The translations under genes and the position numbers were made by a program. The notes beneath the pieces are model-generated. The model was not told where the DNA came from, did not search any database, and was given only the letters and a program-made list of their open reading frames with translations. A DNA stretch of 64,000 bases from Paenibacillus pabuli. GTDB taxonomy: Bacteria > Bacillota > Bacilli > Paenibacillales > Paenibacillaceae. Shown here piece by piece: positions 8,727-17,042 of the stretch; within the stretch, counting starts at the first letter, position 1; every line of letters begins with the position of its first letter. Location of the stretch: contig NZ_JBDOIO010000005.1 in the NCBI RefSeq assembly GCF_039831995.1, forward strand, positions 248,001 through 312,000, written 5' to 3'.

Positions 8727-10205
8727 TCATAGCAGCACGGACGCAAGCTGCTCGCCCACCAGCTGTCCGGATAGCGTTACAATCGGCGTCCCGCCTCCCG
8801 GATGCGTGGTTCCACCCACATACCATAACCCCTGCACATCCCTGCTTTTGTTCCCCGGGCGAGAGAAGGTCTGCCTCACTGAATTGGATGAAATCCCGTA
8901 GATCGACCCTTGATGAGCCAATGTATCGCGCTCAATATCCTGAGGTGTGTACCGGATTAACACATCTGATTGCCTTAACCCTGTAATTCCCCGCTGTGCA
9001 AGTTTATCCAGTACCAACTCACCGTATCGCTCTGTTTGCTCTTCCCAGTTCCATGCATCTGACAGATACGGGGCGTTTACCAATATAAACAGATTACTCG
9101 CTCCAGCTGGAGCCATGCCCGCTTCCGAATAACCGGAATAACAGATGTAGATGGTTGGATCCAGAGGCATTCTGCGTTCACGGAAAATATGATCAAACTC
9201 CGGTTCATACCTTTCCGAGAAAAAGACGGTATGGTGCAGCAGGGAATCATACTGCCTCCGCACGCCAGCCAGTGTCACATAACCGGAAATGGACGGCTCA
9301 TACTTGTGAATTCTGCCATCACTCATCTGCTTCCGATGCTCCGGTGCAAGCAGGAGACGGTTTACACTGAGCACATCACCGTTGGCCACCACCTGAACGG
9401 CTTCATGGAAACCCCGATCCGTATCCACACCGATGACTTTGCCATGTCTAACGACAATTTGCCGAACCTCCGTACCCGTCACAATCCTTACGCCTTTTTC
9501 TTCAGCAAGCTTCGCCATGGCTTTAATCAGCCCGTAGGTTCCGCCTTTTACGCCGTATACCCCTTCATCCGCCTCTACATGGCCCAACATGGCGAAGATG
9601 GATGGCGCTTGATAAGGCGATGATCCGACGTAAGTCGCATAACGGCCGAACATCGCCAATGTGTTTGGATGACTGAAATAGGATCGCAGCAGCTGATTGA
9701 GCTTCACAGCGGGGCGAACCCGCAGCAAACTGCGAAGCATCTGAAGGTTGTACTTGTCCTTTGCGGTCAGCAGCAGCTTGCCAAGAAAGTGACGATTGGC
9801 TTCCGCATAAAGTGCTGCAGACTCATCCATAAATGCATCGTAGCGAAGTGCGTCTTCCGGACTGTAGGCCGCAATCTGTTCTTCCATCCAGTCCCGTTTG
9901 CCGGATAGATCCACCACGGTACCGTCAGCAAATATATTGCGTGTTCGAGGCTCAAGCTCATACAGCTGGACGTAATCCTCCATTTTTGTCCCCGCATGCT
10001 CAAAAACAGAGCAGAAGGCGGAAGGCATCGTAATCGTACTTGGACCGCGGTCAAAATGATATCCGTCCCGTTTCACTTGCTGCAGCTTTCCTCCTATATT
10101 AGCTTGGCGCTCCAGCATGGTTACCTGTATGCCTTGTGATGCAAGGCGAATGGCGCAGGACAATCCCCCGAAGCCCGCGCCAATAATGACCACTTTTCTG
10201 CTCAA
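8727..10205 (-). CDS. CrtN-family carotenoid desaturase/oxidase (third copy in operon)
   Basis: A 492-residue FAD-dependent amine-oxidase-fold enzyme of the phytoene desaturase (CrtI/CrtN/CrtP) family. The Rossmann GAGFGGL motif lies at residues 8-14, FDRGPSTITMP follows, and the C-terminal FAD motif WYVGGTTHPGGG is near residue 460. CrtN-type enzymes desaturate C30 or C40 backbones, and CrtNb/CrtP relatives oxidise terminal methyl groups to aldehydes. It is the last gene of the crt operon and overlaps the glycosyltransferase by 4 bases (ATGA), which fits a late oxidation step before glycosylation, but the exact reaction cannot be assigned here. Confidence 0.85.
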   Translation of the reverse strand: MSRKVVIIGAGFGGLSCAIRLASQGIQVTMLERQANIGGKLQQVKRDGYHFDRGPSTITMPSAFCSVFEHAGTKMEDYVQLYELEPRTRNIFADGTVVDLSGKRDWMEEQIAAYSPEDALRYDAFMDESAALYAEANRHFLGKLLLTAKDKYNLQMLRSLLRVRPAVKLNQLLRSYFSHPNTLAMFGRYATYVGSSPYQAPSIFAMLGHVEADEGVYGVKGGTYGLIKAMAKLAEEKGVRIVTGTEVRQIVVRHGKVIGVDTDRGFHEAVQVVANGDVLSVNRLLLAPEHRKQMSDGRIHKYEPSISGYVTLAGVRRQYDSLLHHTVFFSERYEPEFDHIFRERRMPLDPTIYICYSGYSEAGMAPAGASNLFILVNAPYLSDAWNWEEQTERYGELVLDKLAQRGITGLRQSDVLIRYTPQDIERDTLAHQGSIYGISSNSVRQTFSRPGNKSRDVQGLWYVGGTTHPGGGTPIVTLSGQLVGEQLASVLL

Positions 10206-11350
10206 CTATACCGCCTGCCTTTCCAAACGTATCCTTTCCCTGAGCGACCGGCCCGCCAGGATGCCATTCCAATACCAATCACGCAGGCCATGCTGACAGG
10301 CTGCAGACATGCAAGCCACCAAGGCTGCCCTCCTGTCTGATCTGCCACCCTTTTTACGCCCATGCCCAGCAGTGTGCCAATGAGTCCAAACCAGATCGCT
10401 GTAGAGTTCCCTGACAGTAGTCCGAACAGGAGTCCAAGTGGAGGTACAAGGTACATTAGCGTATACATGAATAGGGTACCCAGCAGGAGTACGTCCCTGC
10501 GTCCCGTTCCTTCGTACATGTTTTTCTTATACCCGTTCCTTACTTCGGTGCCATTCTGATACATTCGCGTGCTGACCCATTCATGCACATCAGCCAGCAT
10601 AACCGGATGACCTGCACGCTTGATCGCCTTCGCCAGACTCATGTCGTCCACCAGATCTCCCTGAATGGCTGCATGGCCGCCGGAAGCCTCATAACTTGAA
10701 CGATGAATCAGCAGAAAAGCTCCGGTTGCCGCTACGAATACCGGACTTGAGGATTTGCGTATCATGAAGATGGGAAGATGGCTGATGATCGTGAATACCA
10801 TCATGGGTACGACCAGCTTCTCCATCCATGTCTTTGCCACCTGATAGGGAAACCCTGTCACAAGACCTCTTCCCAAGTCACAGCCGGCAGCTACGGTATG
10901 CCGAATAGCCTCCGGCTCCAGCCTTACATCCGCGTCAACGAACATAAACCACTCGCCTTTGGCCTCCTGAACCAGTTGATGGCACGCGTGAGATTTACCC
11001 ATCCATCCCGCCGGCGGATGGACCCCCTCAAGCAGTCGTACACGTGCATCCCGATCTGCAATCGCCTGAACCAGGGCCGCCGTTTCATCCTCGGAACGAT
11101 CATCCAGAACCAGCACTTCCATCCGGTAGCCGGTTGTGTCACTTGCGAGTACACTCTCCAGACACCCTTCAATATGTAGTCTTTCATTCCGCGCCGGAAT
11201 CAGGACAGATACAAGCGTATCCTGCTGCAGCAGCCGGTCTGCAGGGAACGAGCGAATTTTGGGAAGACAGGTCGCATTCCAGAGAGCAAAAATCAACTGC
11301 ACACAGAGTGCAGCTGTCAATATGATCCATAATATCTCGGATGCACTCAT
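10202..11350 (-). CDS. Family 2 glycosyltransferase of carotenoid cluster (CrtQ-like)
   Basis: A 382-residue GT2 enzyme with an N-terminal membrane helix and several C-terminal hydrophobic segments. The nucleotide-sugar motifs DDRSED (about residue 85) and DADVR (about residue 140) are present, and an EGTGRRD segment lies further on. By analogy with staphyloxanthin-type pathways it would glucosylate a carotenoic acid at the membrane. The start at ATG 11350 lies one base after the stop of the acyltransferase gene; an in-frame upstream codon at 11392 would overlap that gene. Confidence 0.85.
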   Translation of the reverse strand: MSASEILWIILTAALCVQLIFALWNATCLPKIRSFPADRLLQQDTLVSVLIPARNERLHIEGCLESVLASDTTGYRMEVLVLDDRSEDETAALVQAIADRDARVRLLEGVHPPAGWMGKSHACHQLVQEAKGEWFMFVDADVRLEPEAIRHTVAAGCDLGRGLVTGFPYQVAKTWMEKLVVPMMVFTIISHLPIFMIRKSSSPVFVAATGAFLLIHRSSYEASGGHAAIQGDLVDDMSLAKAIKRAGHPVMLADVHEWVSTRMYQNGTEVRNGYKKNMYEGTGRRDVLLLGTLFMYTLMYLVPPLGLLFGLLSGNSTAIWFGLIGTLLGMGVKRVADQTGGQPWWLACLQPVSMACVIGIGMASWRAGRSGKGYVWKGRRYS

Positions 11351-11351
11351 G

Positions 11352-12113
11352 TTAACGGCCCCCCCGCTTTCGTGCTGCATCGTATTTTTCACTTGTGGAT
11401 CGTCCGTTACGAATCAGGGACACTGCTCCCGGCAGACTTCCTTGTCCGATGCGGACCAGCTGAGACTTATGCTCGTCTAACTGCTCTTCCAACACCTGAC
11501 CAAGCCTGGCTGCAATCTCCTCGCTCTTCCATACACTCCAGTCTTCAATTACAGGTGCTCCGGCAAGCATTGAGATCTCCGGCATATCATGCTGAACCAT
11601 CCCGTGACATAGGGTCACAGGTACGGCTAGTGTCTGCGGAGAGCGGCGAAGCAGTAACCCTATGCCCGGGCGAAACCGGATTGGTCTGGCATCCTGATGC
11701 AGGATTTCGCCCTGCGGAAAGATCCACACTCTTTTACCGGACTGAAGCAGCCCTGTTGTATATTGCATGGTCTTTCGGATCGCAGAAGCACTCTCCTTGT
11801 TGATGGAGTAAGCGCCCAATTTGCGAAAGAAGGCATAATGCTGCAGCTGCCTCTCTTCCATCATGACGTAATGATCCCCTACAGAAGTCCGGCGCGATGC
11901 GTGATAGAGCAGCAGACCATCCCACCAGGAGCTATGGTTCATGAAATAGAGCACAGGCCGGCTCGGGTCAATGGGCGAGACTGCCTTGCCGTCAAATTGC
12001 GGATCCAGTGTTCCCGATAGCGTGAACGAACGGAAGCGCCGGTGCAGCAGATAATACTGATTGTATAAATAAAACATTCGGTTAAACGGTTTTGATTTTG
12101 CGGCGGGAATCAT
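11352..12113 (-). CDS. PlsC-like acyltransferase of carotenoid cluster
   Basis: A 253-residue protein of the 1-acyl-glycerol-3-phosphate acyltransferase superfamily. The catalytic HX4D motif appears as NHSSWWD near residue 59 and the substrate motif as FPQGEI near residue 130. In carotenoid clusters of Halobacillus and Planococcus an acyltransferase esterifies the carotenoid glycoside; that role is inferred here from position. It overlaps the upstream CruF-like gene by 32 bases, so translation is coupled. It is not the membrane-bound CrtO type seen in Staphylococcus. Confidence 0.8.
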   Translation of the reverse strand: MIPAAKSKPFNRMFYLYNQYYLLHRRFRSFTLSGTLDPQFDGKAVSPIDPSRPVLYFMNHSSWWDGLLLYHASRRTSVGDHYVMMEERQLQHYAFFRKLGAYSINKESASAIRKTMQYTTGLLQSGKRVWIFPQGEILHQDARPIRFRPGIGLLLRRSPQTLAVPVTLCHGMVQHDMPEISMLAGAPVIEDWSVWKSEEIAARLGQVLEEQLDEHKSQLVRIGQGSLPGAVSLIRNGRSTSEKYDAARKRGGR

Positions 12114-12849
12114 AGAACCAGCTCCCTTCTGCTAGCAGCATGCCCACAAGCGCAATGATGAAACTGCCTGTGATGCCTTCTTTCCATGCGAGCAAACCGA
12201 ATAACAGGATGAACAGCTGATACAGCCACTTGGCCCGCAGCAATGAGCTGCGGTCAGCAGGCATGGCAGGAAGAAAGAGCGACAGGAACGCACCCATAAT
12301 GAACCAACTGATGTAATTGGTCCAGGGAACGCCATAGAATCCGCCAGGGGCCTCCCAATGCCAGAAACCTCTGGCGTGCGCAACCGGATCCAGTACCAGA
12401 TCAAGTAGAATAGCCCAGAAACCGGTCTTGATTGCACGTATCAGCTTCCCAATCCAGGTCGAACCGCCGCCGCTTAACAGAGCGGAGTTCCCAACGACTG
12501 CAATCCAGGCAAATCCCAGAGTGAGCGGTACACTAAACAGATGAATACCGAAGAAGTCTGAATAGCCGTATTCACCAAAGGGCCAATTCGTATGGACACC
12601 GACCCATTCCACCCCCATGCCACCCAGCCAAAGAATGGCAGAGGATACCCAGAGTCCTGGCTGCTTCCATATGACTGACTGGTCGGACATTCGATTTCTT
12701 CTTCGTCCCTGATAGATCAGATCCACTACATACAGTGCATAGAAAACCAGAAACAGTCCATTCGAAAACGATAGTAGTTTAGGTACTCCGATGGTAAGCA
12801 TCAACGTGGCTCCAATGACGTACCATGCCCAATACAGGACCTGGATCAT
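12082..12849 (-). CDS. CruF-like carotenoid biosynthesis membrane protein
   Basis: A 255-residue integral membrane protein with about seven hydrophobic segments. Motifs GVEWVGVHTNWPFGEY and LDLVLDPVA look like the carotenoid biosynthesis protein family (PF04240) that contains the carotenoid hydratase CruF. CruF adds water across a terminal double bond of acyclic carotenoids. Whether this protein does that or another tailoring step on a C30 chain is unknown. The ATG overlaps the crtM stop in TGATG. Presence of such a gene in a CrtM/CrtN cluster is worth noting. Confidence 0.75.
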   Translation of the reverse strand: MIQVLYWAWYVIGATLMLTIGVPKLLSFSNGLFLVFYALYVVDLIYQGRRRNRMSDQSVIWKQPGLWVSSAILWLGGMGVEWVGVHTNWPFGEYGYSDFFGIHLFSVPLTLGFAWIAVVGNSALLSGGGSTWIGKLIRAIKTGFWAILLDLVLDPVAHARGFWHWEAPGGFYGVPWTNYISWFIMGAFLSLFLPAMPADRSSLLRAKWLYQLFILLFGLLAWKEGITGSFIIALVGMLLAEGSWFYDSRRKIKTV

Positions 12850-13721
12850 CAGGAGACCGCCGTACGCGAAGCCTGATAGGCCAATACCGGATAACGTTTC
12901 ACAATGGCCCCAAGCATCTCCAGTTTCAGCTCATCGGTCACAAATGCCCGTTTGTTATACACGTCATAGTCGTTACGTTCTACCGCGTGTAATATGGTCG
13001 AGTAGAAGGCAGCCGCCAATTCAATGGAAAATGCACTTTCCGTAGGGTAGGTGTCCAGCCGATCCATGCCAAGTCGGAACCATTCGAGTGCTGATGCTTT
13101 CAACTCCTGAATGATGGCTACGAACCGTTCGTCTACAATACCATCTGCCCAATCCTGTTCGTAGTACCCGTGCTTCTCCATGATTTCGAGCGGAACATAA
13201 CGGCGTGCTCTTGCCCGATCTTCACCCACATCACGAATAATGTTGACGATCTGCATGCCCTTGCCAAGTGCAATGCCGTTTACGGCCACTTCGGCACCGT
13301 TGTCATCCCGCAGCACAGGCAGCAGCATTTCCCCTACTGTCCCTGCTACAAGATAGCAATAATGTTCAAGATCTTGCATCGTTGCATAATGGGTCACCTC
13401 AAGATCGGTCATCTGTCCATCCATCTGCCGGAAGAAGGGTCCTTTGTCCAGGTGGGGAAAGTTCGAGAATAACCATCTCAATGCAGGCCAGATAAAGTGG
13501 CCTTCCGCCTCTTCCAGGTATTCAAAATGATCCCGAATCTCGTGTATGGTATACGTTGACTTTTCCGGTTCATCCACACTGTCATCAATGATGCGGCAGA
13601 ACGCATAGATCACATACACCGCTTCACGACGCGGACTGGGCAAACCTCTGAAAGCCTGATAAAAAGAAGAAGATCCCCTCTGCATTAACTCTTCGCACCT
13701 GTTCAAAATCGTTTCATTCAT
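12849..13721 (-). CDS. crtM: Squalene/phytoene synthase family (CrtM/CrtB)
   Basis: This 290-residue enzyme joins two prenyl diphosphates head to head to make the colourless carotenoid backbone. Both aspartate-rich magnesium sites are present: DDSVD (residues 45-49) and DVGED (163-167). In Bacillota with crtN paralogues the product is usually C30 dehydrosqualene, from farnesyl diphosphate, but C40 phytoene cannot be excluded from motifs alone. It overlaps the upstream crtN-type gene by 4 bases (ATGA) and the CruF-like gene by 1. Confidence 0.9.
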   Translation of the reverse strand: MNETILNRCEELMQRGSSSFYQAFRGLPSPRREAVYVIYAFCRIIDDSVDEPEKSTYTIHEIRDHFEYLEEAEGHFIWPALRWLFSNFPHLDKGPFFRQMDGQMTDLEVTHYATMQDLEHYCYLVAGTVGEMLLPVLRDDNGAEVAVNGIALGKGMQIVNIIRDVGEDRARARRYVPLEIMEKHGYYEQDWADGIVDERFVAIIQELKASALEWFRLGMDRLDTYPTESAFSIELAAAFYSTILHAVERNDYDVYNKRAFVTDELKLEMLGAIVKRYPVLAYQASRTAVS

Positions 13722-15181
13722 GTTCCCATCTCCTTCATGAGTAGATTGACAGCCATGCGCGCACTTTGCATGACGATCGGGACGCCGCCGCCCGGATGCA
13801 CCGATGCCCCTGCTGCGTACAATCCGCGGATCGCCGGGAACGGCTTCGGCTGTGGCCGGTACACCCCTGATTGAAACAGGATCGGCGCAATACCGAAGCT
13901 TCCGCCGCCGTAGAGTCCATCACGCTCGGCGTCTGCTGGCGTGCGTACCTTTTTCCATCTGATCGCTGCGCGAAGTCCCGGGAAACCCCGTTGTTCCGCT
14001 TCCTCCAGCACCCGATCCACCAGAGTCCCGCTTTCCCTGGACCAATCCACACCTTCCGCGTCTGGCACCGGAATAAGAAAATACAATACACTTTGACCGG
14101 CTGGTGCAGCGGAATCATCAACAGCGACCGGGTTAAATACATAAAATGAAGACTGTTCCGGAATACGGCGCCGATTGAATACTTCCCGCAAGCTACCATC
14201 AAGACTGGGTGGCAGGAAAAATTGATGCGTCGTTGCATCTTCCCAAGTCTTGTCGACCCCAACATAAATCAGCACACAACCAGATGAGGGCCGATACGGT
14301 TTCTTTTTGCGCGCAGCTACCGGGATAGTGCCCAGAAGGCCCGTCAGATGGGGGAAATCGCCATTATAGATGACTGCGTCCACGTCTTCCGAACCTGCAG
14401 CCGTTTCTACACCTTGGCAAACGCCATTTTCAATACGCAATCCCGTTACTTCTGTATTCAGGACGACTCGCCCCCCACGCGCCATCAGTTCGGTTTCCAG
14501 AATTGAAGGTAATGCAGCATATCCGCCCTTCACCATCCAGATTCCATATTCATGCTCTGCGTAAGGGAGCAGGGAATAGATTCCCGGAGTACCGAACGGC
14601 GAGCCGCCAATATACAGACTCTGAAGCGAATAGGCGTCAACCAGTTCCTCATGTTGAAAATAATCTCCTACGGCTTTACGCACGCTTTTATGTGCGCGCA
14701 GCCTGCCCATCAGAGACAGGAGAGAGGGTGTGAAGAAATCCCTTTTTCGCGGAAAGGCTCTTTCCAGAAAAGCAGACCGTCCTGCCGGGAACAGGGTATC
14801 CATGTCCCTCATGAATCTTGTGAATCCTCGGCTCTCCCCTGGGAATAACCGCTCAATCTCCTCGGCCTGCTGACGGCGGTCTGTCATCTTGGTCATGACG
14901 CGTCCGCTGCTATAGTGAACCCTGTATAACGGATCACAGCGCAGCAGCTCCACCTTGGAACGATCCACGCCAGCCTCCTCCAAAATGCCATGCAGCATGT
15001 CGGGCAGAAGTACGATGGTTGGACCCTGGTCGATGCGATATTCCCCATCCTGCTCATAGCCGATGCGTCCGCCAACTCGGGAACCCCGTTCGTAAATGGT
15101 GACGTCCCATCCCTGCCGATTCAGCAGTAGTGCCGAGGTCAACCCGCCAATGCCTGCTCCTACAATAGCTGCCCGCTTCAT
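13718..15181 (-). CDS. CrtN-family carotenoid desaturase (second copy in operon)
   Basis: A 487-residue FAD-dependent enzyme of the phytoene/diapophytoene desaturase family. GAGIGGL at residues 8-14 binds the ADP of FAD, YRIDQGPTIVLLP follows, and the C-terminal AAGASVHPGGGVP motif lies near residue 460. It shares the fold of its two neighbours in the operon but differs clearly in sequence, so the three copies likely catalyse separate desaturation or oxidation steps. It overlaps both adjacent genes by the ATGA arrangement. Confidence 0.87.
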   Translation of the reverse strand: MKRAAIVGAGIGGLTSALLLNRQGWDVTIYERGSRVGGRIGYEQDGEYRIDQGPTIVLLPDMLHGILEEAGVDRSKVELLRCDPLYRVHYSSGRVMTKMTDRRQQAEEIERLFPGESRGFTRFMRDMDTLFPAGRSAFLERAFPRKRDFFTPSLLSLMGRLRAHKSVRKAVGDYFQHEELVDAYSLQSLYIGGSPFGTPGIYSLLPYAEHEYGIWMVKGGYAALPSILETELMARGGRVVLNTEVTGLRIENGVCQGVETAAGSEDVDAVIYNGDFPHLTGLLGTIPVAARKKKPYRPSSGCVLIYVGVDKTWEDATTHQFFLPPSLDGSLREVFNRRRIPEQSSFYVFNPVAVDDSAAPAGQSVLYFLIPVPDAEGVDWSRESGTLVDRVLEEAEQRGFPGLRAAIRWKKVRTPADAERDGLYGGGSFGIAPILFQSGVYRPQPKPFPAIRGLYAAGASVHPGGGVPIVMQSARMAVNLLMKEMGT

Positions 15182-16728
15182 GAATGGCCTCCGGCTTCGG
15201 CGGTCTTCACATAAGGCGACCGGTTCGATCGGGTCTTGGCATCCTCTTCCTGGATCAGCCTGACACTGATTCGAGCAGACTCAAATATAGTAGGCAGTCC
15301 GCTGCCCGGGTGGGTTCCGCCGCCAACGAGCCATACCCCTTTCAGTTCTTCGAACTGATTGTGCGGGCGCAGATACATCATCTGACCCAGATTATGAGCC
15401 ATGTTAAACGTCGCGCCGCGGTACACATCCAGTTCATTTTCCCAATCGAGCGGTGTGAACATCATGGACTCTTCAATTCGGCTCCGTATGTCTGCCAGCT
15501 CCGGGATCGCTTCAAGCCGCTGCATCATCGCTTCGCGCACGTTCTCCCGTTCCACATCCCAATCGATGTCTCCCGTAAGGTTGGGAGAAGGCATGAGCAC
15601 GTATAATGCAGATTTTCCTGCAGGTGCGAGTGTCGAATCGAGCTTGGAAGGGTTATGAATATACAGAGACGGGTCAGCGGACAACACTTTATGCTTCGTG
15701 ATCTCATCCACATTCAATCGGTAATCATCGGGAAAATAAATCGAGTGATGCGGCAGATCAATCTCAACGTCTACTCCCAGATAGAGCATCGTGGTAGAAC
15801 AGGAGTACTTCTTGCGTTTCATTTTCTCCGGCGTATATTTCTTAAGCACACCCGGTTCGAACAGATGGTTCACCGCATGCGCGAAGTCTGCATTAACGAC
15901 CACATGATCCGCTTCAATGCGTTCACCGTTCTCAAGCAGCAGTCCCTCGGCTCGGCCATTACGGACGATGACCTGCTCCACCGGGCAGGATGTATGTATA
16001 CGTCCTCCATATTCTTTTACAATGTCAGCCATGGCCTGGAATACACGATTCACACCGCCGATCGGATGAAAGAGTCCATAATGGTGCTCGATGAAAGACA
16101 GAATCGTGAATGTACCCGGACAATCCCAGGCAGACATGCCCAAATATTTAGATTGAAACGTAAAGGCCCAGCGCAAACGCTCGTCAGTAAAATAGCGGGA
16201 CAGGATGCCATAGACTGTATTGTTCACGTCCAGCTTCGGAAGAGCCGTTACCGCATCCTTGCGCAGATAGTCTGTCAGCTTGCCGAAAGGCCGGCGCAGC
16301 AAAGGCATGACCTTACCAAACTTGACTTCCTCATCCTGCATAAACCGCAGGTAATTGTCCTCATTACCAGGGAACAATTCCTTGATCTGCGCTGCAGTAT
16401 CTTCACGGTTACGGGAAGGTGTGAACACCTTATCGCCAAAGTTCAGGGCATACAAGGGCGTCAGTTCCTTCAAGTCCACGTAATCGGATAGTTTGCGTCC
16501 TACGATGTCGAACATCTCTTCAAGCAGTCCAGGCATCATTAAGAATGTCGCGCCCCGGTCGAAGCGGTATTCACCGAGCTCCAGCCTCGCAGAGCGTCCA
16601 CCAATCACCGGTTGTTTCTCATAAACGTCCACTTCGTATCCCTGACCGGACAATAACATAGCCGCTGCAAGCCCGCCTGGACCGGCACCGATAACAGCCG
16701 CCCGTTTCCGTTGCTGATTAGATATCAT
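15178..16728 (-). CDS. CrtN-family carotenoid desaturase (first gene of crt operon)
   Basis: A 516-residue FAD-dependent desaturase and the first gene of the crt operon. GAGPGGL near residue 15 binds FAD, YRFDRGATFLMMP follows, and WLVGGGTHPGSGLP lies near residue 485. Of the three paralogues it looks nearest to the main CrtN/CrtI desaturase, which introduces the conjugated double bonds, though that is inference. The start at ATG 16728 follows AAAGGTGAG; the open frame extends upstream to 16869 but that would read through the promoter at 16836-16864. The leader is about 100 bases. Confidence 0.87.
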   Translation of the reverse strand: MISNQQRKRAAVIGAGPGGLAAAMLLSGQGYEVDVYEKQPVIGGRSARLELGEYRFDRGATFLMMPGLLEEMFDIVGRKLSDYVDLKELTPLYALNFGDKVFTPSRNREDTAAQIKELFPGNEDNYLRFMQDEEVKFGKVMPLLRRPFGKLTDYLRKDAVTALPKLDVNNTVYGILSRYFTDERLRWAFTFQSKYLGMSAWDCPGTFTILSFIEHHYGLFHPIGGVNRVFQAMADIVKEYGGRIHTSCPVEQVIVRNGRAEGLLLENGERIEADHVVVNADFAHAVNHLFEPGVLKKYTPEKMKRKKYSCSTTMLYLGVDVEIDLPHHSIYFPDDYRLNVDEITKHKVLSADPSLYIHNPSKLDSTLAPAGKSALYVLMPSPNLTGDIDWDVERENVREAMMQRLEAIPELADIRSRIEESMMFTPLDWENELDVYRGATFNMAHNLGQMMYLRPHNQFEELKGVWLVGGGTHPGSGLPTIFESARISVRLIQEEDAKTRSNRSPYVKTAEAGGHS

Positions 16729-16824
16729 GCCACTCACCTTTCTAATGGTCAGAAAACCCACTTCTACCATTCCTAACCTATTATTAAACCATCGAAAAAT
16801 CATCGAAGCGAATATTATCCAAAC

Positions 16825-16868
16825 GTTATACAAATATAATACAAATATTGTACGAACTTGTAAACACA
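16825..16868 (-). promoter_or_regulatory. CarH-type operator over the crt promoter
   Basis: On the plus strand three consecutive 11-mers follow each other without gap: gttatACAaat (16825-16835), ataatACAaat (16836-16846) and attgtACGaac (16847-16857). A fourth, degenerate ACA sits at 16864-16866. ACA triplets are spaced 11, 11 and 12 bp. Thermus CarH binds 11-bp direct repeats of the form nnTnnACAnnn overlapping its promoter. The array covers the whole -35 to -10 stretch of the crt promoter, so bound protein should block RNA polymerase. Confidence 0.7.
16836..16864 (-). promoter_or_regulatory. Promoter of the crt operon
   Basis: Minus strand: -35 TTTACA (16859-16864), exactly 17 bp, -10 TATTAT (16836-16841). 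Both boxes match the SigA consensus in 5 of 6 bases. Transcription would start about 100 bases before the first crtN-type gene. Confidence 0.75.
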
Positions 16869-16913
16869 AATATGACTAGCGGGTCAAATAACTGCAAAAA
16901 TATCGTTCATATC

Positions 16914-16952
16914 AAAAAAAGACACCCTCTAACGCGCTTGCGTCAAAGGGTG
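16914..16952 (-). terminator. Terminator after the CarH-like gene
   Basis: Minus strand: CACCCTTTGACGC and GCGTTAGAGGGTG pair over 13 bp (with two G-T pairs) around an AAGC loop, followed by TCTTTTTTT. It isolates the regulator gene from the crt promoter just downstream. Confidence 0.85.
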
Positions 16953-17042
16953 CCTTTTCATGAATAGCCATACGTTATCCTGGGAGAATAGGTCTCATTA
17001 AACTCTTCAATCATATCCATTTGTCTGCCGCTGAACTGCCGC

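Noticed and set aside
15655..16491. 278-codon plus-strand ORF opposite the first crtN-type gene
   Set aside because: Antisense to a clear FAD enzyme with full motifs; no independent signals.
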